DNA of 64,000 bases, taken from NCBI GenBank assembly GCA_023055425.1, contig JALGPY010000009.1, forward strand, positions 17,735,775 to 17,799,774, in the 5' to 3' direction. The translations under genes were made by a program, and so were the position numbers. Below are positions 50,691-60,483 of this stretch, piece by piece (position 1 is the stretch's first letter; every line of letters starts with the position of its first letter). The notes beneath the pieces were generated by a model. It did no database searches and was not told the DNA's origin. It saw nothing but the letters and a program-made list of their open reading frames with translations. This DNA comes from Linanthus parryae. Taxonomy: Eukaryota > Streptophyta > Magnoliopsida > Ericales > Polemoniaceae.

Positions 50691-51830
50691 AAATTGTTTT
50701 ATGGTTTAGTAATCACTGTTTAAGTAAATTCAGATATCTAGTATTTCAATAGAGAGTTATTGCACATTACCCACTAAACACCAAAATTTAGCAAAAGTAA
50801 CAAGTTAGGACTTGTGAAGTTATACGAACATAAAGTACCTTATACGAAAAGACTATACATATTAGAGTTTAGCTCAATCGTACAAATCTTCCTACAGAAG
50901 CAGCCCACCTACTATCGCTTCGTCGAGTTCGATTACTTGGAGATTGAAAAGATAAGAGGGTAATTTTTCTTTACTTAAAATTCACAAAAGATAATCGACC
51001 AACTTTTACATTTGATTGAGGAAATTGTATTTAATTATTTAAATGTATTATTTTTTCGTACCTAGTATGCCTTTTGAAATACATAATGACATATATAGAC
51101 ATGAAGGTATCCACGGGAAAGTTCTCCTATTGAGAAACCCGTATTGAATGTATATACTTGTTCAATTGAATAGTTCCTTTCCATTTCATCAAGCAATCTC
51201 CCACTTTAATCACACTCGATTGGAAGATCCATAAATAGAGATGAAAGTGTCCATGGGAAAAGTTCTCCTATCGAGAATTCCGTATTGAAGTTCTCCTATC
51301 GAGAATTCCGTATTGAATTCTTGTTCAATTGAATAGTTCCCTTCCATTTCATCAAACAATTTCCTCACTTTAATCACACTCGATTGGAAGAATCAATTTT
51401 CTTTGGAATGCAAAACAGTTTTATGCTTTAGTTATCAAATGTTTAAGTAAATTCAAACATTAATAGAGAATAATTGCACCTTTTAATTGAATTAGAAATG
51501 CAAACTTCTCTAATCATATTATGTCTCTACGATCACATTATACAGTAAAAAACAAATTTAGTAAATGTAACAAGTTAGGACTTGAGAAGTTATAAGTAAA
51601 TAAAGTACCTTATACCTAGTCGACAGTATGGAAGAAGGAAAGAATATACATATTAGAGTTGAGCTCAATGTACAAATCTTACTAGAGAAGCAGCAGAAGT
51701 ACTATCGCTTCGTCGAGTTCGAATACTTGGAGATTGAGAAGAGAAGAGGGTACATTTTCTTTACTTTAAATTCAGAAAAAAAATACTGATCAACATATAC
51801 AGTTGATTGAGGAAATTGTATTTAATTATT

Positions 51831-52458
51831 TATATTGTGTATTTTTTATTTTTTACCTAGTATATACAAATTGTCATTGTGCTACGTTGGCTCATGTCTG
51901 CCAACTGCCTGCTAGGGTGCCCAAAATCCTGATTGCACTATTGTTATGAATTCATTATTATATTAAATAGGCAAAATTAACCTCTAACAAATAGCAGATG
52001 AAAATTTTCTTGTAGGGGGCCATGGCCCCTCTTGCCCCTCCTTCTAGCTTTTGGTAAAATTTTGAAATGGAACAAGCACCTTTTTTAGCAGAAATAACAT
52101 CAAAGTCTGTATTTTTAAAGGGTTATTTTGTTTTAGGTAACGCAAAAGAAAAAAATCAACCTGAAAATCAGTATATTTAATATGGTTTGATCGGAAAAAC
52201 TGATTTTAAACAAATGCTAATACTCACAAATATAGTTGGGGAAACAAGCACTTGCAAGTAATTTGTATGACCAAAAAACCATATAAAGTGGATCCAAAGC
52301 ACAGTTTGCGTCCACATGCTTCTCTAGACTCTGTCCTCCATTGATTTCGTTTGATTATTTCTCCCATTATTTATGACCAAGTATTGTTCCATTGTCGTCA
52401 CCCACTCACCCACTAACTTTCCTCATTCACCATCTTCAAACACTCACCAAAAAGCCTC
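51831..52458 (+). other. Upstream region of the small secreted-protein gene
   Basis: AT-rich, with no ORF or recognised repeat. It includes the CT- and CA-rich proximal promoter. Confidence 0.45.
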
Positions 52459-52466
52459 TATATAAA
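52459..52466 (+). promoter_or_regulatory. TATA box of the small gene
   Basis: TATATAAA lies 45 bp before the ATG, giving a probable transcript start near 52490. Confidence 0.65.
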
Positions 52467-52510
52467 GCTATTTCTCCCCAACTAGATCTTATCCCTACCT
52501 TCACAGAACA

Positions 52511-52840
52511 ATGACTACTACACCATTGATGAAACGCTTGTTCTCTATTTCATTCATTCTCGTGATCCTCTTCCTCGCATCCCAATCTTTCCAGCTTTCA
52601 TCAGCTCGTGAACTAGAGAAGTCACCAGGCACTGCAGTTGACAACAAATGGGACAACACCGTGTCTGGGAGCTCTGATCTCAAAGACATTGACGTCGTGA
52701 GCAAGAAGAGCGACAAGAAGAAGAAGAAAAAGAAGAAGAAGAAGAACGCAGCGCACGGGCTGATGCAGAAACGCGTGTCACCGTTCCAAGTCTTTGCCTT
52801 TGTTGGTTACTTCGTCTTCTTTGGTTTCTTGCTGTTCTAA
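52511..52840 (+). CDS. Small secreted or membrane protein with a lysine run (109 residues)
   Basis: The ATG is the first after a good TATA box and sits in an ACAATGAC context. Residues 1-32 form a signal peptide with a long hydrophobic core (SFILVILFLASQS) and a likely cleavage near SSA-RELE. The mature part is short and polar, with a run of ten lysines at about residues 69-78. The last about 17 residues are strongly hydrophobic (FQVFAFVGYFVFFGFLLF), so the product may be membrane-anchored with both ends buried, or tail-anchored. No intron is needed. The leader, single short exon and AT-rich 3' region fit a real plant gene. I do not recognise the family and assign no function. It is the only host-like gene in the window. 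Confidence 0.65.
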   Translation: MTTTPLMKRLFSISFILVILFLASQSFQLSSARELEKSPGTAVDNKWDNTVSGSSDLKDIDVVSKKSDKKKKKKKKKKNAAHGLMQKRVSPFQVFAFVGYFVFFGFLLF

Positions 52841-53180
52841 GAGTCTCCTCTTCGGATCATGGTTTGTTGTTTGGTTTGTTTGAAGTGCATGGTTTGAGGT
52901 TTTTCTTGTACATTTCTTGGGGTTTGGCTTTTCTTGAGGGTGATCTCATATCTTCAAATTGTAATTGCTATGTCATTTTCCGAATTACGGAAATAACATT
53001 GCATTTATTTGTTCAATTTAATCATTTTTTTTCTTTACATTTTTGTGCTTCTAAACGAAAATGGCAAGACCTGCAGAAGCCGGTTAAATACACAGACATG
53101 CCAACGACGCTAGCATGGTTTGAGACATCTCCCAAATTTAAATTGCGAGACCTGCATTCAAATAGTTACTTTCCATAGTT
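52841..53180 (+). other. Probable 3' untranslated region and flank of the small gene
   Basis: TG-rich then AT-rich sequence with AATAACATTG-like near-polyadenylation motifs around 52990. No other feature. Confidence 0.4.
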
Positions 53181-53219
53181 TTAATAAAAAATAGAGTTTT
53201 CGACATTAAACAAAAGAAA

Positions 53220-53370
53220 AACTACAGTGGGGTTATGTGTCAAATTTGAAACTGTTGGTGCGGGCTGTCAGCAAAAAAGAAACTGCACTGGGATTATGTG
53301 TCAAAATTGAAAATGTTGATGCGGGATGTCAGAAAACTGGAACTGTAGGGGGGTTTTCTGTCGAAAATGC
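53220..53370. repeat. Short tandem repeat of about 60 bp units
   Basis: Two to three diverged units carry GGGGTTATGTGTCAAATTTG, GGGATTATGTGTC and GGGGTTTTCTGTC landmarks. Confidence 0.6.
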
Positions 53371-53776
53371 ACATGCTATTATTAAATACTAGTTGGGAGC
53401 ACATACATTGAACGTGAGTAAGTTAATTGATTCCAACTTAAAGAAGATGAAAACTCTCGCATTTAGACAAATCATTTTTTATTGTATGGACAATAAATTT
53501 CGGTACTATTTCATATTTTCTGTATGTGTCCTGCTACATATACAGAAAACACTAGACAAAGAATAAACGAATGAGTAATAATGAATGTAGTAGGAATACC
53601 GTCTAAAACCTTTACGATAAAATATAATCCCTTAATATAGTATGCATGAGATTTTTAATATGAGTGCTAAACTCAGCTCTGAAAATTAGCTTACACAAAT
53701 TGATTTTTTTTTTCGAAGAACCAACCCAGAAGGGAAGGCGATATGAACCCCGCGTTCAATAAAGATGTGTGTGTGT

Positions 53777-53798
53777 GGGGGGGGGGGGGGGGGGGGGG
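53777..53798 (+). repeat. Run of 22 G after a GT repeat
   Basis: GTGTGTGTG followed by 22 consecutive G. The length is prone to sequencing error. Confidence 0.9.
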
Positions 53799-54107
53799 TA
53801 TGTTTCAGTTTTATAGAGATGTTTTGTGTAATTATGCGACTCTGTAAATGAATGTCATAATTTTATATAATTGTAAATTTTAGTGAATTACATTGATCTA
53901 TTGCGTGTATATACCATTTTCAATTTTTATATTATTAGAATTTGATTTATGAAGGAATTAATCCTCATAGAGTGGTTGTGACATTACATGGCTTAGCCAC
54001 GGGAGAGTCATGTGGCTAAGTCTATTTTATTTGGTGGGTAAAGTTATCAATTAGCCATGGGAACTGATTGTGGCAAAACCAATCAATCTGGCGCCAAAAA
54101 AATTGAT
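53799..54107. other. AT-rich unassigned spacer
   Basis: Contains small GGCTTAGCCAC/GTGGCTAAG inverted motifs near 53991-54020. No gene seen. Confidence 0.45.
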
Positions 54108-54440
54108 TTACCACGGGTCGAACCCATCACTGAAACAATAAAAAAGCCCACCACAATACAAAACACTACCCTGGGTCGAACCCATTTCGTTGCAGGCCCA
54201 ACTCATCTTGGATAAAATCTGGTGGATCAGAAATAAAGTTAGACCATCTTTGTCAACTAGCCCTATCTTCGCCACTTTATGAGCAACTAGATTTGCGGAA
54301 CCCCGAACAACCCTCAGATCCCCATTGCTGAAACTTTGGATAAGCTCACCCAGTTTTTGAAAAAATCTGGCCCATTCATTGCTCGTAGTAGCTGCAGATT
54401 CACCCTCTGTTACTTCCTTTGTTTCTTCTCTTTCTTCCAC
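54108..54440 (-). pseudogene. RNase H-like fragment, copy 0
   Basis: This minus-strand ORF of 110 residues looks like the C-terminal part of the RNase H-like domain found in plant LINE-derived and reverse transcriptase-like proteins: the block VVRGSANLVAHKVAKIGL matches the usual V-R-x-x-N-x-x-A-H-x-x-A pattern. The upstream domain with its acidic catalytic residues is absent. Its N-terminal codons overlap a terminal inverted repeat of a small MITE. Two nearly identical copies lie in the 845 bp tandem at 55834-56166 and 56679-57011. Not expected to be functional. Confidence 0.5.
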
Positions 54441-54665
54441 TTTTGAGTTTTACCTCTATTCATCAGGTCGCTTTGATTCGATAATTTGATCAGCAATACG
54501 ATGCAATTTTTTGGTAAATTTTTCATAACGTTGTACAAGAAACTTTACACTACAACACCATGAAAAATAACAGAAAAAAATCTATCATTTTGCTATCCAA
54601 ATCACCGGATCAAAGTGACATGCCTACGGATGAAAAAATCAAAACTGAAAGAAAGAGAAGAAACA
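54420..54665. mobile_element. Small inverted-repeat element related to the Stowaway-like MITE
   Basis: The termini TGTTTCTTCTCTTTCTTCCA and a near complement enclose a core similar to 48990-49110. No clear target duplication seen. Confidence 0.45.
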
Positions 54666-54974
54666 GACCAAGTACACAATTTGATTTCAAAAGAGCTACA
54701 CGTGTGTTTGAGAGCTTCCTTGTTATGTGTGTAGATCTTACAAGACCAACACACATGAAAAAAAAATTAAATTTAGGGTCACCCTTAAAGTTAAGGGTAA
54801 AAGACAAAACCACCCTCCAACTTTATAATATTTACAAAAAAGCCCTTGTGTTTGGGAATATACCAAAACCCCTCTGTGAGAGACGAAAAATCCCCTCTCA
54901 GTGGATGAATGTTAGAGCTTCTAGAAGCTCCCTGAAGAGGATAAGTATTTAAATTGTCAAGCTTATTAATAAGC
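54666..54974. other. Unassigned spacer
   Basis: Contains ACAAAACCACCCTCCAAC and AAAACCCCTCTGTG phrases similar to LTR sequences. No gene. Confidence 0.35.
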
Positions 54975-55058
54975 GCTGAGTTGGTTCAGTGGTGGCAGGT
55001 CCTGTTTATGACAGCCAGCTGTCGGGTTCGAATATCATGGCCAGCAGCAGCTTTTTTT
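54975..55058 (+). mobile_element. tRNA-derived SINE-like sequence
   Basis: Box A TGGTTCAGTGG (54982-54992) and box B GGTTCGAATAT (55025-55035) are 43 bp apart, as in tRNA genes. A short tail ends in a run of T (pol III terminator-like). It does not fold as a clear intact tRNA. Target duplications not identified. Confidence 0.5.
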
Positions 55059-55150
55059 TTTGAGATATTTTTTGTTTTATTTTATTTTATTACAGCAGCC
55101 TCCCTCTAAGTATCTAGAAATGACACCAGCCACCCCCTGAACAGCCCCCC

Positions 55151-55162
55151 TATAAATAGAGC
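55151..55162 (+). promoter_or_regulatory. TATA box in LTR-like sequence
   Basis: CTATAAATAGAG is followed by a CT-rich leader. Confidence 0.5.
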
Positions 55163-55833
55163 CTCCTCCTCTTCATTTTAATTTACACCTTTCTCCCCCC
55201 TTCTCCGCTAAATAGTGATTTTAAGAGTTAGTTTACCGATTATTTTTCCGGATTCGAAACTCTATATTTTTTGTTAGTTTCTCAACTCACTTAAGATTCT
55301 TAAAAGAGAGAATTGTCAATTTACTAGCAAGTCTATGGCCGATTTAGTATTCAAGCTATGCCAATTCATTTCAAAAGTGGGATTTTAACTTCAAATAAAG
55401 GTAGGGGAGATATAGTTTTCACATCTACTGTAATTACGGTATATACGCGATTATCTGCTAATCTGTTAATTGTTAAGTTATTTTTTATTATTTGCATGAT
55501 GTATAAAGCACGATAAGTATGTGATCGATGTTACAGTTTAATTGATTATTATAGAACATTTGACACTTAACTACCTTGCAGTTTCACAATACTGACATTT
55601 TGGTGCTCGCAGTTTCAAAATAGACACTTAACTACCATGCAGTTTGACATTATTGACACTTTGGTGCACACCGTTTCAAAAGTGACACTTAAGTGCACAC
55701 AGTATGCAAATTACTGACATCTAGCTCCAATTTCGATGACAACTATCACTTGGAAATCAATTGACATCAATGAAACCGTCATCAAAATTGAGCGCGATGT
55801 CAGTAAAAAAGCCCATCACTGAAAGTTGCAGCA

Positions 55834-56166
55834 CTACCCTGGGTCGAACCCATCACTGAAACAATAAAAAAGCCCACCACAATACAAAACACTACCCTGG
55901 GTCGAACCCATTTTGTTGCAGGCCCAACTCATCTTGGATAAAATCTGGTGGATCAGAAATAAAGTTAGACCACCTTTGTCAACTAGCCCTATCTTCGCCA
56001 CTTTATGAGCAACTAGATTTGCGGAACCCCGAACAACCCTCAGATCCCCATTGATGCAACTTTGGATAAGCTCACCCAGTTTTTGAAAAAATCTGGCCCA
56101 TTCATTGTTCGCAGTAGCTGCAGATTCACCCTCTGTTACTTCCTCTGTTTCTTCTCTTTCTTCCAC
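55834..56166 (-). pseudogene. RNase H-like fragment, copy 1 (in tandem unit 1)
   Basis: 110-residue minus ORF nearly identical to 56679-57011 and close to 54108-54440. It shows only the C-terminal part of the domain (VVRGSANLVAHKVAKIGL) with no catalytic residues, and appears to be a passenger of the tandem duplication. Confidence 0.5.
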
Positions 56167-56678
56167 TTTTGAGTTTTACCTCTATTCATCAGGTCGCTTT
56201 GATTCGATAATTTGATCAGCAATACGATGCAATTTTTTGGTAAAGGTAGGGGAGATATAGTTTTCACATCTACTGTAATTACGGTCTATACGCGATTATC
56301 TGCTAATCTGTTAATTGTTAAGTTATTTTTTATTATTTGCATGATGTATAAAGCACGATAAGTATGTGATCGATGTTACAGTTTAATTGATTATTATAGA
56401 ACATTTGACACTTAACTACCTTGCAGTTTCACAATACTGACATTTTGGTGCTCGCAGTTTCAAAATAGACACTTAACTACCATGCAGTTTGACATTATTG
56501 ACACTTTGGTGCACACCGTTTCAAAAGTGACACTTAAGTGCACACAGTATGCAAATTACTGACATCTAGCTCCAATTTCGATGACAACTATCACTTGGAA
56601 ATCAATTGACATCAATGAAACCGTCATCAAAATTGAGCGCGATGTCAGTAAAAAAGCCCATCACTGAAAGTTGCAGCA

Positions 56679-57011
56679 CTACCCTGGGTCGAACCCATCA
56701 CTGAAACAATAAAAAAGCCCACCACAATACAAAACACTACCCTGGGTCGAACCCATTTTGTTGCAGGCCCAACTCATCTTGGATAAAATCTGGTGGATCA
56801 GAAATAAAGTTAGACCATCTTTGTCAACTAGCCCTATCTTCGCCACTTTATGAGCAACTAGATTTGCGGAACCCCGAACAACCCTCAGATCCCCATTGAT
56901 GCAACTTTGGATAAGCTCACCCAGTTTTTGAAAAAATCTGGCCCATTCATTGTTCGCAGTAGCTGCAGATTCACCCTCTGTTACTTCCTCTGTTTCTTCT
57001 CTTTCTTCCAC
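56679..57011 (-). pseudogene. RNase H-like fragment, copy 2 (in tandem unit 2)
   Basis: Differs from copy 1 by one visible residue (KDGL instead of KGGL). Same interpretation: a duplicated, truncated domain fragment. Confidence 0.5.
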
Positions 57012-57243
57012 TTTTGAGTTTTACCTCTATTCATCAGGTCGCTTTGATTCGATAATTTGATCAGCAATACGATGCAATTTTTTGGTAAAGGTAGGGGAGA
57101 TATAGTTTTCACATCTACTGTAATTACGGTCTATACGCGATTATCTGCTAATCTGTTAATTGTTAAGTTATTTTTTATTATTTGCATGATGTATAAAGCA
57201 CGATAAGTATGTGATCGATGTTACAGTTTAATTGATTATTATA

Positions 57244-57653
57244 GAACATTTGACACTTAACTACCTTGGAGTTTCACAGTACTGACATTTTGGTGCTCGC
57301 AGTTTCAAAATAGACACTTAACTACCATGCAGTTTGACATTATTGACACTTTGGTGCACACCGTTTCAAAAGTGACACTTAAGTGCACACAGTATGCAAA
57401 TTACTGACATCTAGCTCCAATTTCGATGACAACTATCACTTGGAAATCAATTGACATCAATGAAACCGTCATCAAAATTGAGCGCGATGTAAGTAATTTG
57501 CATACTGCGTGCACTTAAGTGTCACTTTTGAAACTGTGTGCACCAAAGTGTCAATAATGTCAAACTGCATGGTAGTTAAGTGTCTATTTTGAAACTGTGA
57601 GGACCAAAATGTCAGTATTATCAAACTGAAAGGTAGTTAAGTGTCAATTGTTC
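57244..57653. mobile_element. Foldback Mutator-type MITE (410 bp)
   Basis: Arms of about 170 bp begin GAACATTTGACACTTAACTA and its near complement, with a palindromic loop. The 9 bp ATTATTATA flanks both sides (57235-57243 and 57654-57662). Each arm also has an internal repeat of about 45-50 bp. Truncated left halves are in tandem units 1 and 2. Confidence 0.78.
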
Positions 57654-58041
57654 ATTATTATATTTCTACGCCAGTCGTTATGCGGTACCTACCGAGCTTT
57701 TTGCTCACCCTAAAATATCTACAGGTACCGTGCCGGGTCCATCGGAGACTATAGACGGAATAGAATTATAGATTTTCGACTTGATTGTAATGTTTGTTAA
57801 GATTATTTTAGTTGATATATGTAAATCATTATTGTTCAAATGAATAGGAAAATGACTTTTTGTTGAAATTGAAAAGAGTTGTCTATTTCTAAGCTTCCTC
57901 TATGTTTTTTAAAAGCGAAAAGGTTCGTATTTTCGTCGCGGCCGAAAATGAGGTTTTTACTCTGATAAATTCGTAATCAACTTAAAGGGGAAAAAGTCGG
58001 GTCGTGACACAAAGCTTGGTGGCTCAGAACACAATCTGAAT

Positions 58042-58755
58042 TTGATTCTTGGAGGAAGTTTACAGCCTGTTCACAAAACTGGTATTGGCTACAATCCAAA
58101 CTTTCCTAGAAAAAGCAACACCAGATTTGTGAAGGCTAGTAACAAAACTTCTCCTAAGTTTCATTACTGCAACACAATTGGTCATGTTAAAATGACTTTT
58201 CCTATTAGAAGAAGAGACCCTCAAATAATGAGGAACACTTTTCCAGTTCAACTTAAAGGACAATTTAGACAGATTTGGGTTCCTAAAGGGGTTAGGCCAG
58301 CTAACATGGTTACCCTGAATATGAATCTGGATTTCACACTTGGTCTAACAGCTGGGTAAGGCAGTGAATGGTGTTTGCAGGATGTCACCAACAGTAAAGA
58401 TCAAATATGGTTTATGGACAGTGGATGCTCCAGACATATGAGTGGAAAGAAATCTTTATTCTCAGAACTAAAAGAGCAATCTATAGGCTCAATCACACTT
58501 GGTGACAAAGCAAAATGCAAAATTTTAGGTATTGGTAAAGTGAGCACTAACTCTGAAAATTCTATTTCTAATGTCTATTTAGTTGATAGTTTGAAATTTA
58601 ATCTGCTTAGTGTATCTCAACTTTGTGATAACGGTAACAAGGTTATCTTTGACAAAGAGAAATTTCTGGTGCAACAGGAATTTGCGTTGTCACTGCCTCA
58701 AGTTCAAACAATGTATATACTTTACACACTAACGAAGTTGCAGGTGAAAGCTTGA
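58042..58755 (+). pseudogene. Sirevirus nucleocapsid end and protease
   Basis: One frame with a stop at 58357-58359. The zinc knuckle is degraded (FHYCNTIGHVKM, lacking the first and last Cys). The protease region has WFMDSGCSRHMSG, the standard copia active site, followed by the SISNVYLVDSLKFNLLSVSQL block. A stop ends it at 58755. The protein would process the polyprotein, but this copy is truncated on both sides. Confidence 0.78.
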
Positions 58756-59770
58756 AGTGTCTCAAAGTCTGGAAAGAAGATTCAAACCTTTGGCACAGAA
58801 AGCTTGGACACATTAGCTTGCATACCTTGAACAAGTTGATCTCTAAAGACCTGGTAAGAGGATTGCCTTCTACCAAATTTAGAGATTATGAAGTATGAAA
58901 ATCATGTGCTCAATGTAAGCAGACAGGGAGCTCATTCAAACCAAAGAAATTTGTAAGTACTACTAGACCCATTGACTACTTCACATGGTCCTATGAGGAC
59001 TCCAACTCCAAAGGGTAAGAAGTATATGTTAGTTATTGTTTATGATTATTCTAAATTTACTTGGGTCATGTTTCTTAGAGATAAATCTGAAGCTCTAATT
59101 GAATTTTCAAAACTTTGTAAAGAAATCCAAACTTTAAAAAACCTACCAATTGCTTCAATAAGAAGTGATCATGGTAGAGAATTTGATCAGCTTGAGTTTG
59201 ATTTATTTTGTGTTAAGTATGGTATCTCTCACAACTTTTCTGCTCCAAGAACTCCTCAACGGAATGGTGTTGTTGAAAGAAAGAACATGACTCTTGAAGA
59301 TATGTCAAGGACAATGCTTCTAGAGAACAAATTACCAAAATCATTCTGGGCAAAAGCTGTGAACACATCCAACTACATGCTCAACAGGTGCATGATTAGA
59401 CCAATTTTTAAGAAGACCCCTTATGAACTTTTCAGAGGAAGAAAGCCAAATATTTAATATTTCAAACCTTTTGGCTGGAATTGTTTTGTTCACAACAATG
59501 GTAAGGACAATCTTGGTAATTTTGATGCAAGAAGTGATGAAGGTATCTTTCTTGGTTATTCTCTGACTAGCAAAGCTTATAGGGTTTACAATAAAAGAAC
59601 TAAGCTTGTTGAAGAAAGTATTCTTGTCATCTTTGATGAAAGCTATGATGGTTCTTTGAGTGAAAGTTTTGCAGACTTGAATTTAAACAAGCATGAGTCA
59701 GAAGATAAAGCAGAGACTTTACATGGTTTCAAGGAAAGCTTGCAAGAAAACAGGAAGAATTTTCAAATCC
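58756..59770 (+). pseudogene. Sirevirus integrase, degenerate
   Basis: The pre-integrase zinc region (WHRKLGHISLHTLNKLI ... CAQCKQ) lies at 58780-58930 in another frame with a stop. The catalytic core is in 58972-59457. The second Asp (IRSDHGREFD) and the Glu (NGVVERKNMT) are present. The first Asp, expected in a DLFGP-like block, is replaced in the sequence before GPMRTP. A stop at 59455 precedes the C-terminal part (FLGYSLTSKAYRVYNKRT). Confidence 0.75.
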
Positions 59771-59907
59771 TTTAAAATTGTTCTCAAAGCCTTGAAAATG
59801 AGCAACAGAAGAATCAAAGTGATCAAGCTACTTCCTCAAGATCTCAAAGGGTTGAAAAGTTACCTGGAGAACCTGAGTCATAGACTCCAAGAAAGAGATT
59901 CAAATAT

Positions 59908-60483
59908 ATGTCATCTCATCCAGTTGACAACATTATATCTGATCCATCCACTGGTACACAGACAATATCACAATTGAAAAACTTGTGCGCTTTTAATGCT
60001 TTTGTTTCTCTTGTAGAACCCAAAAATGTGAAAGAAACATTACAAGAAGAAGACTGGATCATTACAATGCAAAGTGAACTCAATGAATTTGAGAGAACGA
60101 GTCATATGAGCAGGGAATTTGAGATGAACTTAATGGGAGAATTGAACTTCTTCCTTGGACTGCATGTACAACAGATGAAGAGAGAAATCTTTCTGCATCA
60201 AAACAAGTATACCAAGGAGGTTAGTGGTTACTCATGTCTATCTATTCTTTACCCTCAAACCCTAATGAGCACAAGAAGAGAATCTCAAAGAATCAAAATG
60301 GGTGGAGGTTCAAAGATGGTTTCAAAAAATAAGAGGAAGACTGTTGAAGATGTGATTCAAATTATCAGTGGTGATTCTAGTTCCAGAACTCCTACTGAAA
60401 AAAAGGCTCCCTCACCTCCAAAAAAGAAAAGCAAGAAAGATATAACACCAACTTCCAGCAAGAAGAGGAAGATGGCAGATTAG
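59908..60483 (+). pseudogene. Collapsed pol joined in frame to the envelope-like ORF (191 codons)
   Basis: The first part (to about 60100) is the lead-in to copia reverse transcriptase. The palm with its YVDD motif is missing, and the frame resumes at MNLMGELNFFLGLHVQQM, which normally follows it. Near 60220, within NKYTKEV, a second deletion removes the rest of polymerase and RNase H. The reading frame then continues into the basic, serine/lysine-rich start of the envelope-like ORF (KKKSKKDITPTSSKKRK). Three element parts thus share one ORF. No activity is expected. Confidence 0.7.

Larger units (their letters stand above)
49240..51830. repeat. Local segmental duplication interrupted by a Mutator element
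   Basis: Unit A is 49240-49384 plus 50691 to about 51040, split by the Mutator insertion. Unit B is about 51140-51830. A third short reiteration of its left part (TTCAATTGAATAGTTCC to CACTCGATTGGAAGA) is at 51300-51395. Shared landmarks are TATCGCTTCGTCGAGTTCGA (about 50915 and 51703) and ACTTGGAGATTGA. No ORF is conserved between units. Confidence 0.7.
55401..57489. repeat. 845 bp chimeric tandem repeat, two full units and one partial
   Basis: Units start with GTAGGGGAGATATAG at 55401, 56246 and 57091, exactly 845 bp apart. Each full unit joins about 400 bp of LTR plus a foldback arm to about 440 bp copied from 54108-54530. The third unit lacks the RNase H part and runs into the intact foldback. 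Units differ at only a few positions, so the duplication is recent. Confidence 0.9.
55100..58009 (+). repeat. Ty3-type LTR, 3' part, rearranged
   Basis: The right end GGGTCGTGACA is a common Ty3 LTR terminus. A TATA box (CTATAAATAGAG, about 55151) lies 2.9 kb upstream on the same strand. Donor-like AAAG-GTAGGGG (55400) and acceptor-like TATCTACAG-GTACC (about 57723) suggest a leader intron. The 845 bp tandem and foldback lie between them. The start of the LTR was not found, and no primer site follows at 58010. Confidence 0.4.

Noticed and set aside
52864..53178. ORF following the small gene
   Set aside because: Lies in the AT-rich 3' untranslated region. No promoter, and composition is unlike coding.
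54975..55058. Functional tRNA gene
   Set aside because: The pol III boxes are present, but I could not pair a standard acceptor stem or cloverleaf.
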